From positions 1-14,884 of the forward strand of contig DASUKL010000069.1 of NCBI GenBank assembly GCA_036278755.1: a DNA stretch of 14,884 bases. Reading direction: 5' to 3'. The position numbers and the translations under genes were made by a program. Source of the stretch: DASUKL01 sp036278755 (GTDB lineage: Bacteria; Chloroflexota; Limnocylindria; Limnocylindrales; CSP1-4). The stretch's first letter is position 1, and every line of letters starts with the position of its first letter. Below are positions 8,201 to 13,662 of this stretch, piece by piece. The notes under the pieces are model-generated. The model saw only the letters and a program-made list of their open reading frames with translations. It was not told the origin of the DNA and did no database searches.

Positions 8201-8615
8201 AGGTCAATATCCCTTTACTGCGGCCCGCAGCGGCGGTCGCGCCGTCGCCCGTGGCGCCGCCCGCGATGGTCTGGAGGGAGCCGGAGCGCGCCTCGAGCAT
8301 GACCTCGCCACCTGAGGGACCGAGGCCGGCATGCAGGGCGGACCGGACCCGCGCATCGGCCTGACCGACCTGGGCCGCAGGCAGGCGCGTCTCCACGAGT
8401 ACCGACTGCTGGACCAGGGGCACGGCCCGGATGGCCGAACGGAGGCTGCCCACGGCCACCGCGTCGCCGTACATGACGCCAGACGCGAGAAGGGTCGTGG
8501 CGCAGGCCAGCAGGAGCCAGACGCCGAGGAGGAACCGCCAGTCCTCGCGGATCCGGCCGCTCGCCAGGCGCCACAGGCCCAGGGACCAGGTGACGGCTCG
8601 CCCGAGGGTGCCCAT
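5235..8615 (-). CDS. Double-FtsX ABC transporter permease (1126 aa)
   Basis: First gene of the operon and second permease of the system. A first membrane segment (about 27-47) leads to an extracytoplasmic region (about 50-315). A FtsX block follows, with segments near 320-345, 365-392 and 413-439 and the loop DRRRPEVGLLRSRGAS at 347-362. More segments lie near 463-478, 498-517 and 551-573. A long extracytoplasmic domain (about 575-980) precedes a C-terminal FtsX block (about 986-1010, 1040-1065, 1085-1108) with the typical loop STRERVGEFALLRALG at 1012-1027. The frame stays open upstream to 8888, but that extension is low in hydrophobic content and overlaps the divergent NTPase gene. The ATG at 8615 directly precedes the expected N-terminal helix. 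No Shine-Dalgarno site is present, and a TATGGT box ten bases upstream would fit a near-leaderless mRNA. It ends in an ATGA overlap with a mini-ORF. Confidence 0.9.
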   Translation of the reverse strand: MGTLGRAVTWSLGLWRLASGRIREDWRFLLGVWLLLACATTLLASGVMYGDAVAVGSLRSAIRAVPLVQQSVLVETRLPAAQVGQADARVRSALHAGLGPSGGEVMLEARSGSLQTIAGGATGDGATAAAGRSKGILTYLESATGADGHATLVDGHWPRPGQTPTEAALPQAAARAMGLTLGARVPLADAADPDADPTVPVATVVVVGTYLPQADDPYWGGDPFDTGGAAEVSGASFIGPLLVTQDDLLADDVPGYLDLRWRAIPDLDHLTGDDIEPLRARLDALPDQVRGLAPPGGTLSVSADLNRVLDTVDHSLQVARGAVLLLTLQFAVVAAYAVLLVASMLADRRRPEVGLLRSRGASSAHVIALAFGEAILLTLPAMLVAPAAAAGLTELVGRFGRLAARGAVAGVSISPTVVAALIVTGVLCVVALTLPALAAGAEVAGIRAVLGRPVARTLAQRLGLDVALVVVAGIAIWQLRSYGAPLTRTVRGTLGLDPLLLAAPTVGLLAGAVLATRLVPRLGEVGERLLGHGRGLVSALGARQVARRPLRFTRAVLLLMLSTALGTFAASYAASWSDSQAAQAAYQAGADVRVESAPSTTLPAEDMGTVYRGVPGVTAAMPVQVQDVSVGQVVRSAPVLALDAATAPQVVNLPPGSPGSAIRRGLADLAQAQPAPAGLSMPAGSRRLRVDYGASLTEAPIPVGPDQTLTLPPFWHGVTITAVVQDRDGRVDEFGSSGTIIGLFQAADQSVVIDLPGPSPALPGSGPAEPLTLLALDVSLSNPFSFAANPITGTLTVTGLATAPASGQTWTALGGATALDPWIWEASTGGGFQLLIHGARLVLGPDSTEGSQNGAEVRLRAPLQVPTPFPVLASQAFLAATASTVGQTITGRLAGSSTEMRIVGAYSLFPTLDPALPSLVVDGPTLADAAFLQAGSPSLRGDWWLATRPGAELQVAQALGAPSLSQNVVSRDGLLDTLADDPVGLGTLGALLLGSLAAAAFAVVGFLVGASVSTRERVGEFALLRALGLSGRQLTLWLAAEHAFLLLVGLGAGIAIGLLLAWLVVPAVLLSATGRPIVPTPVVVVPWPLIALVAAAALTLLIVTVLAVGRPLPRRRIASVLREAGG

Positions 8616-8624
8616 GAGGCGCCG

Positions 8625-8630
8625 ACCATA
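8625..8630 (-). promoter_or_regulatory. Candidate -10 box for the ABC operon
   Basis: The minus strand reads TGCTATGGT, an extended -10-like element, with TATGGT ending ten bases before the ATG at 8615. Transcription would then begin only a few bases before the start codon, consistent with the lack of a Shine-Dalgarno site. No convincing -35 hexamer is visible. This 90-bp gap also carries the promoter of the divergent NTPase gene, which I could not place. Confidence 0.3.
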
Positions 8631-8705
8631 GCACCCGCCGCCCGGATCGAACGGTGCGTCAGCGCGGCCCGGCGGGGAGCGGCCAGCTCGGCCATCATGG
8701 GGGTC

Positions 8706-9305
8706 ATGGACGGCCAGCGTCAGGGCGCCAAGATCGCCTTCATCGGCTCCCACGGCATCCGCAAATCGACGGCCTGCCTGGCCTTCGCGGCCACCATCCA
8801 GCGGGCGGGCCGCTCCGTCGAGCTGGCCCGCGAGGTGGTCCGCGACAACCCTCTGGGCATCAACGAACAGGCCACCCCGGAAGCCCAATTGTGGGTCCTG
8901 ATGAGCCAGATCCGGCAGGAGCTGGAGCTGGCCCCCAAGGCCGACGTGCTGGTCACCGACCGGGGCGTCATGGACAACTACGCCTATTACCTGCGGGCCT
9001 GCGGCGGGCGCGATGTCTACGCCGTGGAGCCCCTGGTGCGGGCCTGGTCGGTCACCTACGACCTCGTCGTCTGGCTCCAGCCGGATCTACCGCTCGAGGC
9101 GGACGGCATCCGCAGCATCGACGCCCGCTTCCGCGACGAGATCGAGGACATCCTCGACCGCACCCTGCCCGAGCACGGCCTGCCGGGTCGCCTCGTCCAG
9201 CTGCCGGCCTCCAAGGTGACCCGCACGTACGACTGGTGGCCCCTGGCCGAGCGCCTGGCCGCGGCCGTGGGCTCCAGCCTGGAGCCGGCCGGGCCGCGCG
9301 ACTGA
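8706..9305 (+). CDS. P-loop NTPase of the AAA_28/NadR/thymidylate-kinase-like group
   Basis: A 199-aa soluble protein with the layout of small nucleoside/nucleotide kinase-like P-loop proteins. Strand KIAFIGSHG leads into a Walker A-like loop at 14-22 (GSHGIRKST). Then come ELAREVVRDNP at 39-49, INEQATPEAQLWVL at 52-65, the strand VLVTDRGVMDNYAYYL at 81-96 with the Asp-Arg pair (85-86) typical of kinases, a hydrophobic strand DLVVWLQPD at 119-127, and an Arg-rich lid-like helix RSIDARFRDEI at 136-146. The Walker A position normally held by the second Gly is Arg19. NadR-type proteins of this group phosphorylate nucleosides, but the substrate here cannot be read. Start ambiguity: ATG at 8697 is also in frame; neither has a well-spaced Shine-Dalgarno site. 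The gene is divergent from the ABC operon and ends 46 bp before the opposing small gene. Confidence 0.85.
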   Translation: MDGQRQGAKIAFIGSHGIRKSTACLAFAATIQRAGRSVELAREVVRDNPLGINEQATPEAQLWVLMSQIRQELELAPKADVLVTDRGVMDNYAYYLRACGGRDVYAVEPLVRAWSVTYDLVVWLQPDLPLEADGIRSIDARFRDEIEDILDRTLPEHGLPGRLVQLPASKVTRTYDWWPLAERLAAAVGSSLEPAGPRD

Positions 9306-9322
9306 CCCTCGCCCGTCCCGGC

Positions 9323-9346
9323 CGATCCGGCTGGTGGACCGGATCG
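9323..9346. terminator. Candidate bidirectional terminator hairpin
   Basis: CGATCCGG (9323-9330) and CCGGATCG (9339-9346) are a perfect 8-bp inverted repeat around an 8-nt loop. It lies exactly between the stop of the plus-strand NTPase (9305) and the stop of the minus-strand small gene (9351), the place for a shared terminator. There is no T-run on either side, so Rho-independent action is uncertain. Confidence 0.5.
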
Positions 9347-9350
9347 CGGA

Positions 9351-9572
9351 TCAGCCGGCCGCGACCGAGCGCCCGCGGGCGGGACGGACCGCCGCGACCC
9401 GCAGGCCAAGCGCGATGAGGCCGTGCCCCACGGCCCGACGGACCTTCGCCACGGGGCCGTCCCGGTGCGCGGCCGAGCGGACGCGGCGGGGCAGCGCGCG
9501 CACCCGGGCGATGGCCCGCTCCTCGCGCCGATGGTCCGCCTCGATGGCCTGGACCAACAGGTCTTCCTGCAT
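9351..9572 (-). CDS. Small basic protein of unknown function (73 aa)
   Basis: The start MQEDLLVQAIEADHR is preceded on the minus strand by GAGGAG six bases before the ATG at 9572, a well-placed ribosome site. A longer in-frame extension to 9701 would run into the divergent regulator and is not needed. The product has an acidic start, an Arg/Ala-rich helical middle (15-45), and a short amphipathic or hydrophobic stretch VGHGLIALGLRVAAV at 48-62, then a basic tail. Such a layout suggests a small membrane-associated protein or one that binds an acidic partner. I do not recognise a named family, although small proteins with an Arg-rich middle and a similar GLIALGLRL-like segment are common in high-GC genomes. 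It is divergent from the WYL regulator across about 100 bp, so it may be that regulator's target. Confidence 0.6.
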   Translation of the reverse strand: MQEDLLVQAIEADHRREERAIARVRALPRRVRSAAHRDGPVAKVRRAVGHGLIALGLRVAAVRPARGRSVAAG

Positions 9573-9578
9573 CGTCAT

Positions 9579-9584
9579 CTCCTC
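9579..9584 (-). promoter_or_regulatory. Ribosome binding site deciding the start of the 73-aa gene
   Basis: GAGGAG on the minus strand ends six bases before ATG 9572. The nearer in-frame ATG (9578-9576) touches the site and is too close to be used, so the second ATG is chosen. Confidence 0.65.
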
Positions 9585-9604
9585 GGCTCCTGGCCCTTCC
9601 ATCC

Positions 9605-9675
9605 TGTGTCCGATAGCGGTACGATACAGCCTGTTCATGTCACTTCTTGTCAGGATATGAGGATCATCCGAAGCG
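9605..9675. promoter_or_regulatory. Divergent control region with paired direct repeats
   Basis: Between the 73-aa gene and the WYL regulator. CGATA occurs at 9611-9615 and 9622-9626 (11 bp apart), and TGTCA at 9638-9642 and 9648-9652 (10 bp apart). Both spacings are close to one helical turn, as expected for a dimeric regulator binding one face. TACGAT at 9620-9625 is a possible plus-strand -10 box. GAGGA at 9659-9663 is a rather distant ribosome site for the ATG at 9676. This stretch is less GC-rich than its surroundings. No site is proven. Confidence 0.35.
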
Positions 9676-10779
9676 ATGCGCGCAAGTCGCCTGGTGGCCA
9701 TCCTCCTGCTCCTCCAGACCCGCGGTCGGATGACCGCCGAGGCCCTCGCCGGGGAGCTCGAGGTCTCGGTGCGGACGATCTATCGCGATGTCGAGGCCCT
9801 CAGCCTGGGCGGCGTGCCGGTCTATGCCGAGCGCGGGCCGGGCGGCGGGGTGCAGCTCGTGGACGGCTATCGGACCCGCCTGACCGGGCTGTCGGGCGAC
9901 GAGGCCGAAGCGCTCTTCCTGTCGGGCCTGGAGGGCCCCGCGGCCCAGCTGGGCCTGGGCTCGGTCCTGGCGGCGGCCCAGATCAAGGTCGCCGCGGCCC
10001 TGCCGCCCGAGCTGCGGGCCCGATCCTCCCGGCTGCGCGAGCGGTTCCACCTCGAGGCCCCCGGCTGGTTCCGCCAGATCGAGGCCGTGCCCTTCCTGGG
10101 GCCCGTGTCCGAGGCGCTGTGGTCCGACCGCCGGCTGCGGATGAGCTACCGGCGCGGCGAACGGGCCACGGAACGGACCGTCGACCCGCTGGGCCTCGTC
10201 CTCAAGGCCGGCACCTGGTACCTCGTGGCGCGACGGGAAGGCGCCGTGCGGACCTATCGCGTGTCACGCATCACCGCCATCCGCCTCCTCGACGAGCGCT
10301 TCGAGCGGCCGGAGCCGTTCGACCTGGCCCGCTACTGGAGCGAGTCCACCGCGGCCTTCGAGCGTGAGCTCGATCGCGTCATCATCCGCCTGCGGGTCGA
10401 ACCCGAAGCCGTGGACGACCTGGCCTACGCCGTCGGGAACGGCCGGCGGGTGGGCGAGCCGCGCGACGGCGAAGTCGATGGCTGGGTGGACCTGGACCTG
10501 CGCCACGAATCGCTGGAGAGCGCCCACGACGACCTGCTCCGCCTGGGTGCCAGGGTCGAGGTCATCGAACCGCCCGAGCTGCGCGACGCCCTGCGGGCCA
10601 CGATCGAGGCCATGGGCCGACGCTACGCGGTCGGCGGCGGCTCGGGGGCGCCCGAGGGCTCGGGGGTCGGTGACGGCTCGGTGGTCGGTGACGGTTCGGT
10701 GGTCGGTGACGGCGCCGGGTCCGGTGGCCGGTCGGGGCTCGGAGGGAGCGGAGCGAGGGCCAGGTCGATCGCCTCCTGA
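9676..10779 (+). CDS. WYL-domain transcriptional regulator with N-terminal helix-turn-helix
   Basis: A 367-aa YafY/DeoR-type regulator. Residues 1-55 form a winged helix (MTAEALAGELEVSVRTIYRDVEAL, recognition helix around 31-42), followed by the wing AERGPGGGVQLVDGYRTRL. Residues about 140-205 are the WYL domain, with the naming motif at 181-183 (GTWYLVAR) and YRVSRITAIRLL at 194-205. Residues about 230-316 form the WCX extension (VIIRLRVEPEAV to LRDALRATIEAMGRRYA). WYL domains sense a ligand, often a nucleic acid or nucleotide, and control the attached HTH. The family normally ends near residue 318. Here a Gly/Ser/Asp tail of about 49 residues follows, coded by 18-bp repeats and overlapping the 3' end of the opposing gene. 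It probably regulates itself and the divergent 73-aa gene. Domain calls are firm; the target is inferred. Confidence 0.92.
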   Translation: MRASRLVAILLLLQTRGRMTAEALAGELEVSVRTIYRDVEALSLGGVPVYAERGPGGGVQLVDGYRTRLTGLSGDEAEALFLSGLEGPAAQLGLGSVLAAAQIKVAAALPPELRARSSRLRERFHLEAPGWFRQIEAVPFLGPVSEALWSDRRLRMSYRRGERATERTVDPLGLVLKAGTWYLVARREGAVRTYRVSRITAIRLLDERFERPEPFDLARYWSESTAAFERELDRVIIRLRVEPEAVDDLAYAVGNGRRVGEPRDGEVDGWVDLDLRHESLESAHDDLLRLGARVEVIEPPELRDALRATIEAMGRRYAVGGGSGAPEGSGVGDGSVVGDGSVVGDGAGSGGRSGLGGSGARARSIAS

Positions 10780-13403
10780 CGCGTCATCTCGCGGCCTTCA
10801 GCGTAGGCGCGGGCGAGGTCGGGATCGCGCAGGGCCTCGGCCACCGAGAAGGCCCCTTCCCGGAGCCGGTTGAGGGCTCCCAGGCGCGACCCGATGGCCG
10901 ATTCCAGGGCGTTGGCGAAGCCGCCCAGGCGCATGGCGCGATCGGGGTAGCCCTCCCGCCAGGTCAGCCACGAGAACGTATCGATGAGCAGCACGTGGGC
11001 CGTCAGGTCTTCGGTCTGGGCGAACAGCGGGAGGGCCTCGGCCCAGCTCGCGCGAGCCGTCGCGTAGTCGTCCTGGAGGAAGGCGGCGACGCCCCGGGAG
11101 TAGAGGGTCCAGCCGGTCATGAAGGCGTCGCCCAGCTCGCGGAAGAGGGCCAGGGCGGCGTCGTCACGGGCCTGGGAAGCCGCGAACCGCCGCCGGTCGA
11201 GCTCGACGTTGCCGAGGGCCCACAGCGCTCGGCCTTGGCCGCCGCGGTCCCCCAGGGCCTCGAAGCGTTCGAGGCTTTCCTGGGCCAGCACCTCGGCCTC
11301 ATCGAGATCCGCGAACCGCAGGCCACGCTCGTCGAGCGAGTCGATGACCCGGGCCATGGCCAGGTTGTAGAGGCCGTCGGCGATGGCCGCGGAGTCGCCG
11401 CGGGCGCGGAGGATCTCCAGGCTCTGGGCGTAGTAGTCGCGCGCGACCTCCATCTCGGCCTGCCAGTAGGCCATCCCGCCGGCCGCATCGAGGGCGTGCA
11501 GGCGAGCCACGGGGAAGCGCTCCCCGCCGGGCAGGGCCAGGACCCGGCGAGCCTGCTCGGCCCCCTCCGCCAGGTGGCCACGGATCTGCCAGAAGCGCCA
11601 CAACGCACCGACCATCTCCAGGGCCGACTCCACCTCCTGCTGCTCGATGGCCCAGGCCAGAGCGGCGCGCAGGTTGTCGTGCTCGGCTTCGACGCGGTCC
11701 AGCCAGGACTTCGACCCGGGGCCCATGAACTCCACCGCGCAGCTCGTGGCGAAGGCGCCGAAGTAGCGGCCGTGGCGCTCGCGCAGGAGGGCCACCTGGC
11801 CAGCCTCGGCCAGGCGCTCGGCGGCGAACTCACGGATCGTCTCCAGCATCATGAAGCGCGGCGCATCGGTGCGATCGTCGCGCCGCAGGAGGCTGTGCTC
11901 GACGAGGGCGTCGAGGGCCTCGAGCAGGTCGGCCCCCAGCTCGCCGCCCGGGTCGCAGACGGGTTCGATGGCCTCGAGCTCGGCCCCGCCGCTGAAGACC
12001 GAGAGGCGGGCCATCAGCGCCCGCGACGGCTCGTCCAAGAGCTCCCAACTCCAGGCGATGGCCCCTCGCAGGGTCCGCTGCCGATCGGGCAGGTCGCGTC
12101 CTCCGGCCGCCGAGAGCTCGAGGCGCCGCTCCAGGCGGCTCAGCATCTGCTCGGGGCTCAGGAGGCGGATGCGGGCCGCGGCCAGTTCGATGGCCAGGGG
12201 CAGGCCGTCGAGGCGGGCGCAGATCTCGGCCACCGCCGGGGCGTTCTCGTTCGACACCCGGAAGCTTGGCTGGACGGCCACAGCGCGCTGGATGAAGAGG
12301 GCCACCGACTCGTACTGGGAGAGGGCCTCGGGCGGCGGGAGGTGGGCCTGGTCCGGGAGGCCCAGGGCGGGCACCGGGAACTCCTGTTCGCCGGCCACGC
12401 GCAAGGGGGCTCGGCTGGAGGTGATGATCCTGACGCCAGGCGCTGCGCGGAGGAGGTCGGCCACGAAGGGGGCCGCATCGAGGACCTGCTCGAAGTTGTC
12501 CAGGACGAGCAGCGTGGTCCGCCCGGCCAGCGCCTCCCCGATCCGTTCGGGCAGCGGCCGGGCGCCGGCGTCCGCCAGGCCCAGCACGCCCGCCACCGCG
12601 GCAGGCACGAGGTCCGGCTGATCGATGGCCGCGAGGGCCACGAAATAGGCGCCGTCCGGGAAGCGATCGGCGGCCTCCGCGGCGACCTGCAGGCTGAGGC
12701 GGGTCTTACCCGTGCCGCCCGGGCCGGTAAGCGTCAGGAGCCGCGTCTGCTCGAGCAGCTCGACGGCCGCTGCGACCTCCCGCTCGCGGCCCACGAAGCT
12801 CGTCAGCTGGACGGGCAGGTTGTTGGGCGTCGCGTCGAGGGCGTGGATGGCGGGATGCTCGTCGGGCAGACCCTCGATGACGACCTCGGCGATGCGCTCC
12901 GGCCGCGACAGATCCTTGAGGCGGTGGGCGCCGCGATCGCGAAGGCTGACGCCCTCGGGCAGGGCCGGCCCGACGAGGGCTGTGGTGCTGGCCGAGAGGA
13001 GCACCTGCCCCCCGTTGCCGGCGGCCGCGATGCGCGCTGCGCGGTGGACGTCGAGACCGACGTAGAGGCCCTCGGCCGAGAGGCTCCCCTCCCCCGTGTG
13101 CAGCCCCATACGGACGCGGATCGGGGCGCCGCCGGGCCAGGCGTGGGCAGCGAGGTCTCGCTGGGCCTGGACGGCCGCGGCCACGGCTCGGGGCGCGCTG
13201 GTGAACACGGCGAAGAAGGCGTCGCCTTCGGTCTGGATCTCGCGCCCGTCGTGGGCCTCGAGGGCAGCCCGGATGATGGCGTGGTGAGCGGCGAGGAGGG
13301 GCGGCCAATCCTCCGGACCGAGCTGCTCGACGAGGCGGGTCGAGCCCTCGATGTCGGTGAAGAGGAACGTGATGGTCCCGGTCGGGAAGGCGGGCGGAGG
13401 CAT
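10623..13403 (-). CDS. Cyclase-homology / NB-ARC-type ATPase / TPR signalling protein (926 aa)
   Basis: A three-part signalling protein. Residues 8-178 are a class III nucleotidyl cyclase domain: FLFTDIEGSTRL with metal ligand Asp17, EGDAFFAVF with Asp61, MGLHTGE at 99-105 and DVHRAARI at 118-125. Residues about 197-430 are a STAND/NB-ARC-like ATPase: Walker A GPGGTGKT at 227-234, Walker B LLVLDN at 298-303, ITSSRAPL at 327-334 and GLPLAIELAAARIRLL at 400-415. Residues about 440-560 form a winged-helix-like part, and about 570-850 are helical repeats of the TPR type. A Pro/Thr tail (886-926) is encoded by 18-bp repeats. STAND proteins switch between ADP and ATP states when their repeats sense a ligand. 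ATG 13403 is chosen because it directly precedes the cyclase fold; the frame is open 19 codons further without support. A possible promoter lies at 13432-13460. Confidence 0.92.
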   Translation of the reverse strand: MPPPAFPTGTITFLFTDIEGSTRLVEQLGPEDWPPLLAAHHAIIRAALEAHDGREIQTEGDAFFAVFTSAPRAVAAAVQAQRDLAAHAWPGGAPIRVRMGLHTGEGSLSAEGLYVGLDVHRAARIAAAGNGGQVLLSASTTALVGPALPEGVSLRDRGAHRLKDLSRPERIAEVVIEGLPDEHPAIHALDATPNNLPVQLTSFVGREREVAAAVELLEQTRLLTLTGPGGTGKTRLSLQVAAEAADRFPDGAYFVALAAIDQPDLVPAAVAGVLGLADAGARPLPERIGEALAGRTTLLVLDNFEQVLDAAPFVADLLRAAPGVRIITSSRAPLRVAGEQEFPVPALGLPDQAHLPPPEALSQYESVALFIQRAVAVQPSFRVSNENAPAVAEICARLDGLPLAIELAAARIRLLSPEQMLSRLERRLELSAAGGRDLPDRQRTLRGAIAWSWELLDEPSRALMARLSVFSGGAELEAIEPVCDPGGELGADLLEALDALVEHSLLRRDDRTDAPRFMMLETIREFAAERLAEAGQVALLRERHGRYFGAFATSCAVEFMGPGSKSWLDRVEAEHDNLRAALAWAIEQQEVESALEMVGALWRFWQIRGHLAEGAEQARRVLALPGGERFPVARLHALDAAGGMAYWQAEMEVARDYYAQSLEILRARGDSAAIADGLYNLAMARVIDSLDERGLRFADLDEAEVLAQESLERFEALGDRGGQGRALWALGNVELDRRRFAASQARDDAALALFRELGDAFMTGWTLYSRGVAAFLQDDYATARASWAEALPLFAQTEDLTAHVLLIDTFSWLTWREGYPDRAMRLGGFANALESAIGSRLGALNRLREGAFSVAEALRDPDLARAYAEGREMTRQEAIDLALAPLPPSPDRPPDPAPSPTTEPSPTTEPSPTPEPSGAPEPPPTA
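10639..10710. repeat. 18-bp tandem repeat, four copies, in two overlapping gene tails
   Basis: Copies at 10639-10656, 10657-10674, 10675-10692 and 10693-10710; the last three match GGYTCGGKGGTCGGTGAC. In the plus frame each adds six residues (GSVVGD) to the WYL regulator; in the minus frame each adds six (SPTTEP) to the cyclase/TPR protein. A unit divisible by three keeps both frames open. Confidence 0.85.
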
Positions 13404-13431
13404 GGTCCTAGGGGCGGCGGATAGACGGCCT

Positions 13432-13464
13432 ATGCTGGCCGTTGGCGGGCCTGGCGTCAACGCC
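13432..13464 (-). promoter_or_regulatory. Candidate promoter and palindrome upstream of the cyclase gene
   Basis: On the minus strand TTGACG (13455-13460, five of six -35 bases) is followed after 17 bp by CAGCAT (13432-13437, a weak -10), about 29 bases before the ATG at 13403. The -35 sits inside GGCGTTGACGCC (13453-13464), a palindrome with 5-bp arms that could be an operator. Confidence 0.35.
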
Positions 13465-13571
13465 GGCCGTAGCGTCGACCTCGGCCGTAGCGTCGACCTC
13501 TGCCGTGGCGTCGACCTCGGCCCCGCCGTCGACCTCGGCCGGGTGCCAAGGTCGGCCGTGGCGTGGACCTC
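13465..13571. repeat. 18-bp GTCGAC-containing tandem repeat
   Basis: Near-identical copies lie at 13465-13482 and 13483-13500 (GGCCGTAGCGTCGACCTC), with close variants at 13501-13518 and 13519-13536, then a degenerate stretch and a last related copy at 13554-13571. The first four copies contain GTCGAC; the last reads GTGGAC. The block fills the space between the cyclase promoter and the remnant frame ahead of the VOC gene. In the plus frame it reads as repeats of AVASTS. Confidence 0.85.
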
Positions 13572-13646
13572 GGCCGGAGAAGTTCCACCGACTGGACACG
13601 CAGCCGCTCGAACGGGCCATCGTCGACCGATGGCTGGCCCTCGGGC

Positions 13647-13657
13647 AGGAGGAGGAG
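13647..13657 (+). promoter_or_regulatory. Strong ribosome binding site for the VOC gene
   Basis: AGGAGGAGGAG ends five bases before the ATG at 13663; the AGGAGG at 13650-13655 leaves seven. It decides the start against the in-frame extension reaching back to 13351. Confidence 0.85.
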
Positions 13658-13662
13658 CCGGG

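Noticed and set aside
8331..8696. Upstream extension of the plus-strand NTPase
   Set aside because: It lies antisense to the permease N-terminus; P-loop proteins of this type begin a few residues before the first strand, as from 8697 or 8706.
8616..8888. N-terminal extension of the first permease by 91 codons
   Set aside because: It would overlap the divergent NTPase coding region, has no membrane or signal character, and the ATG at 8615 fits the usual permease N-terminus.
10995..13424. 809-codon plus-strand frame opposite the cyclase/TPR gene
   Set aside because: Antisense shadow of a gene with intact cyclase, Walker and TPR motifs; the product shows no recognisable fold.
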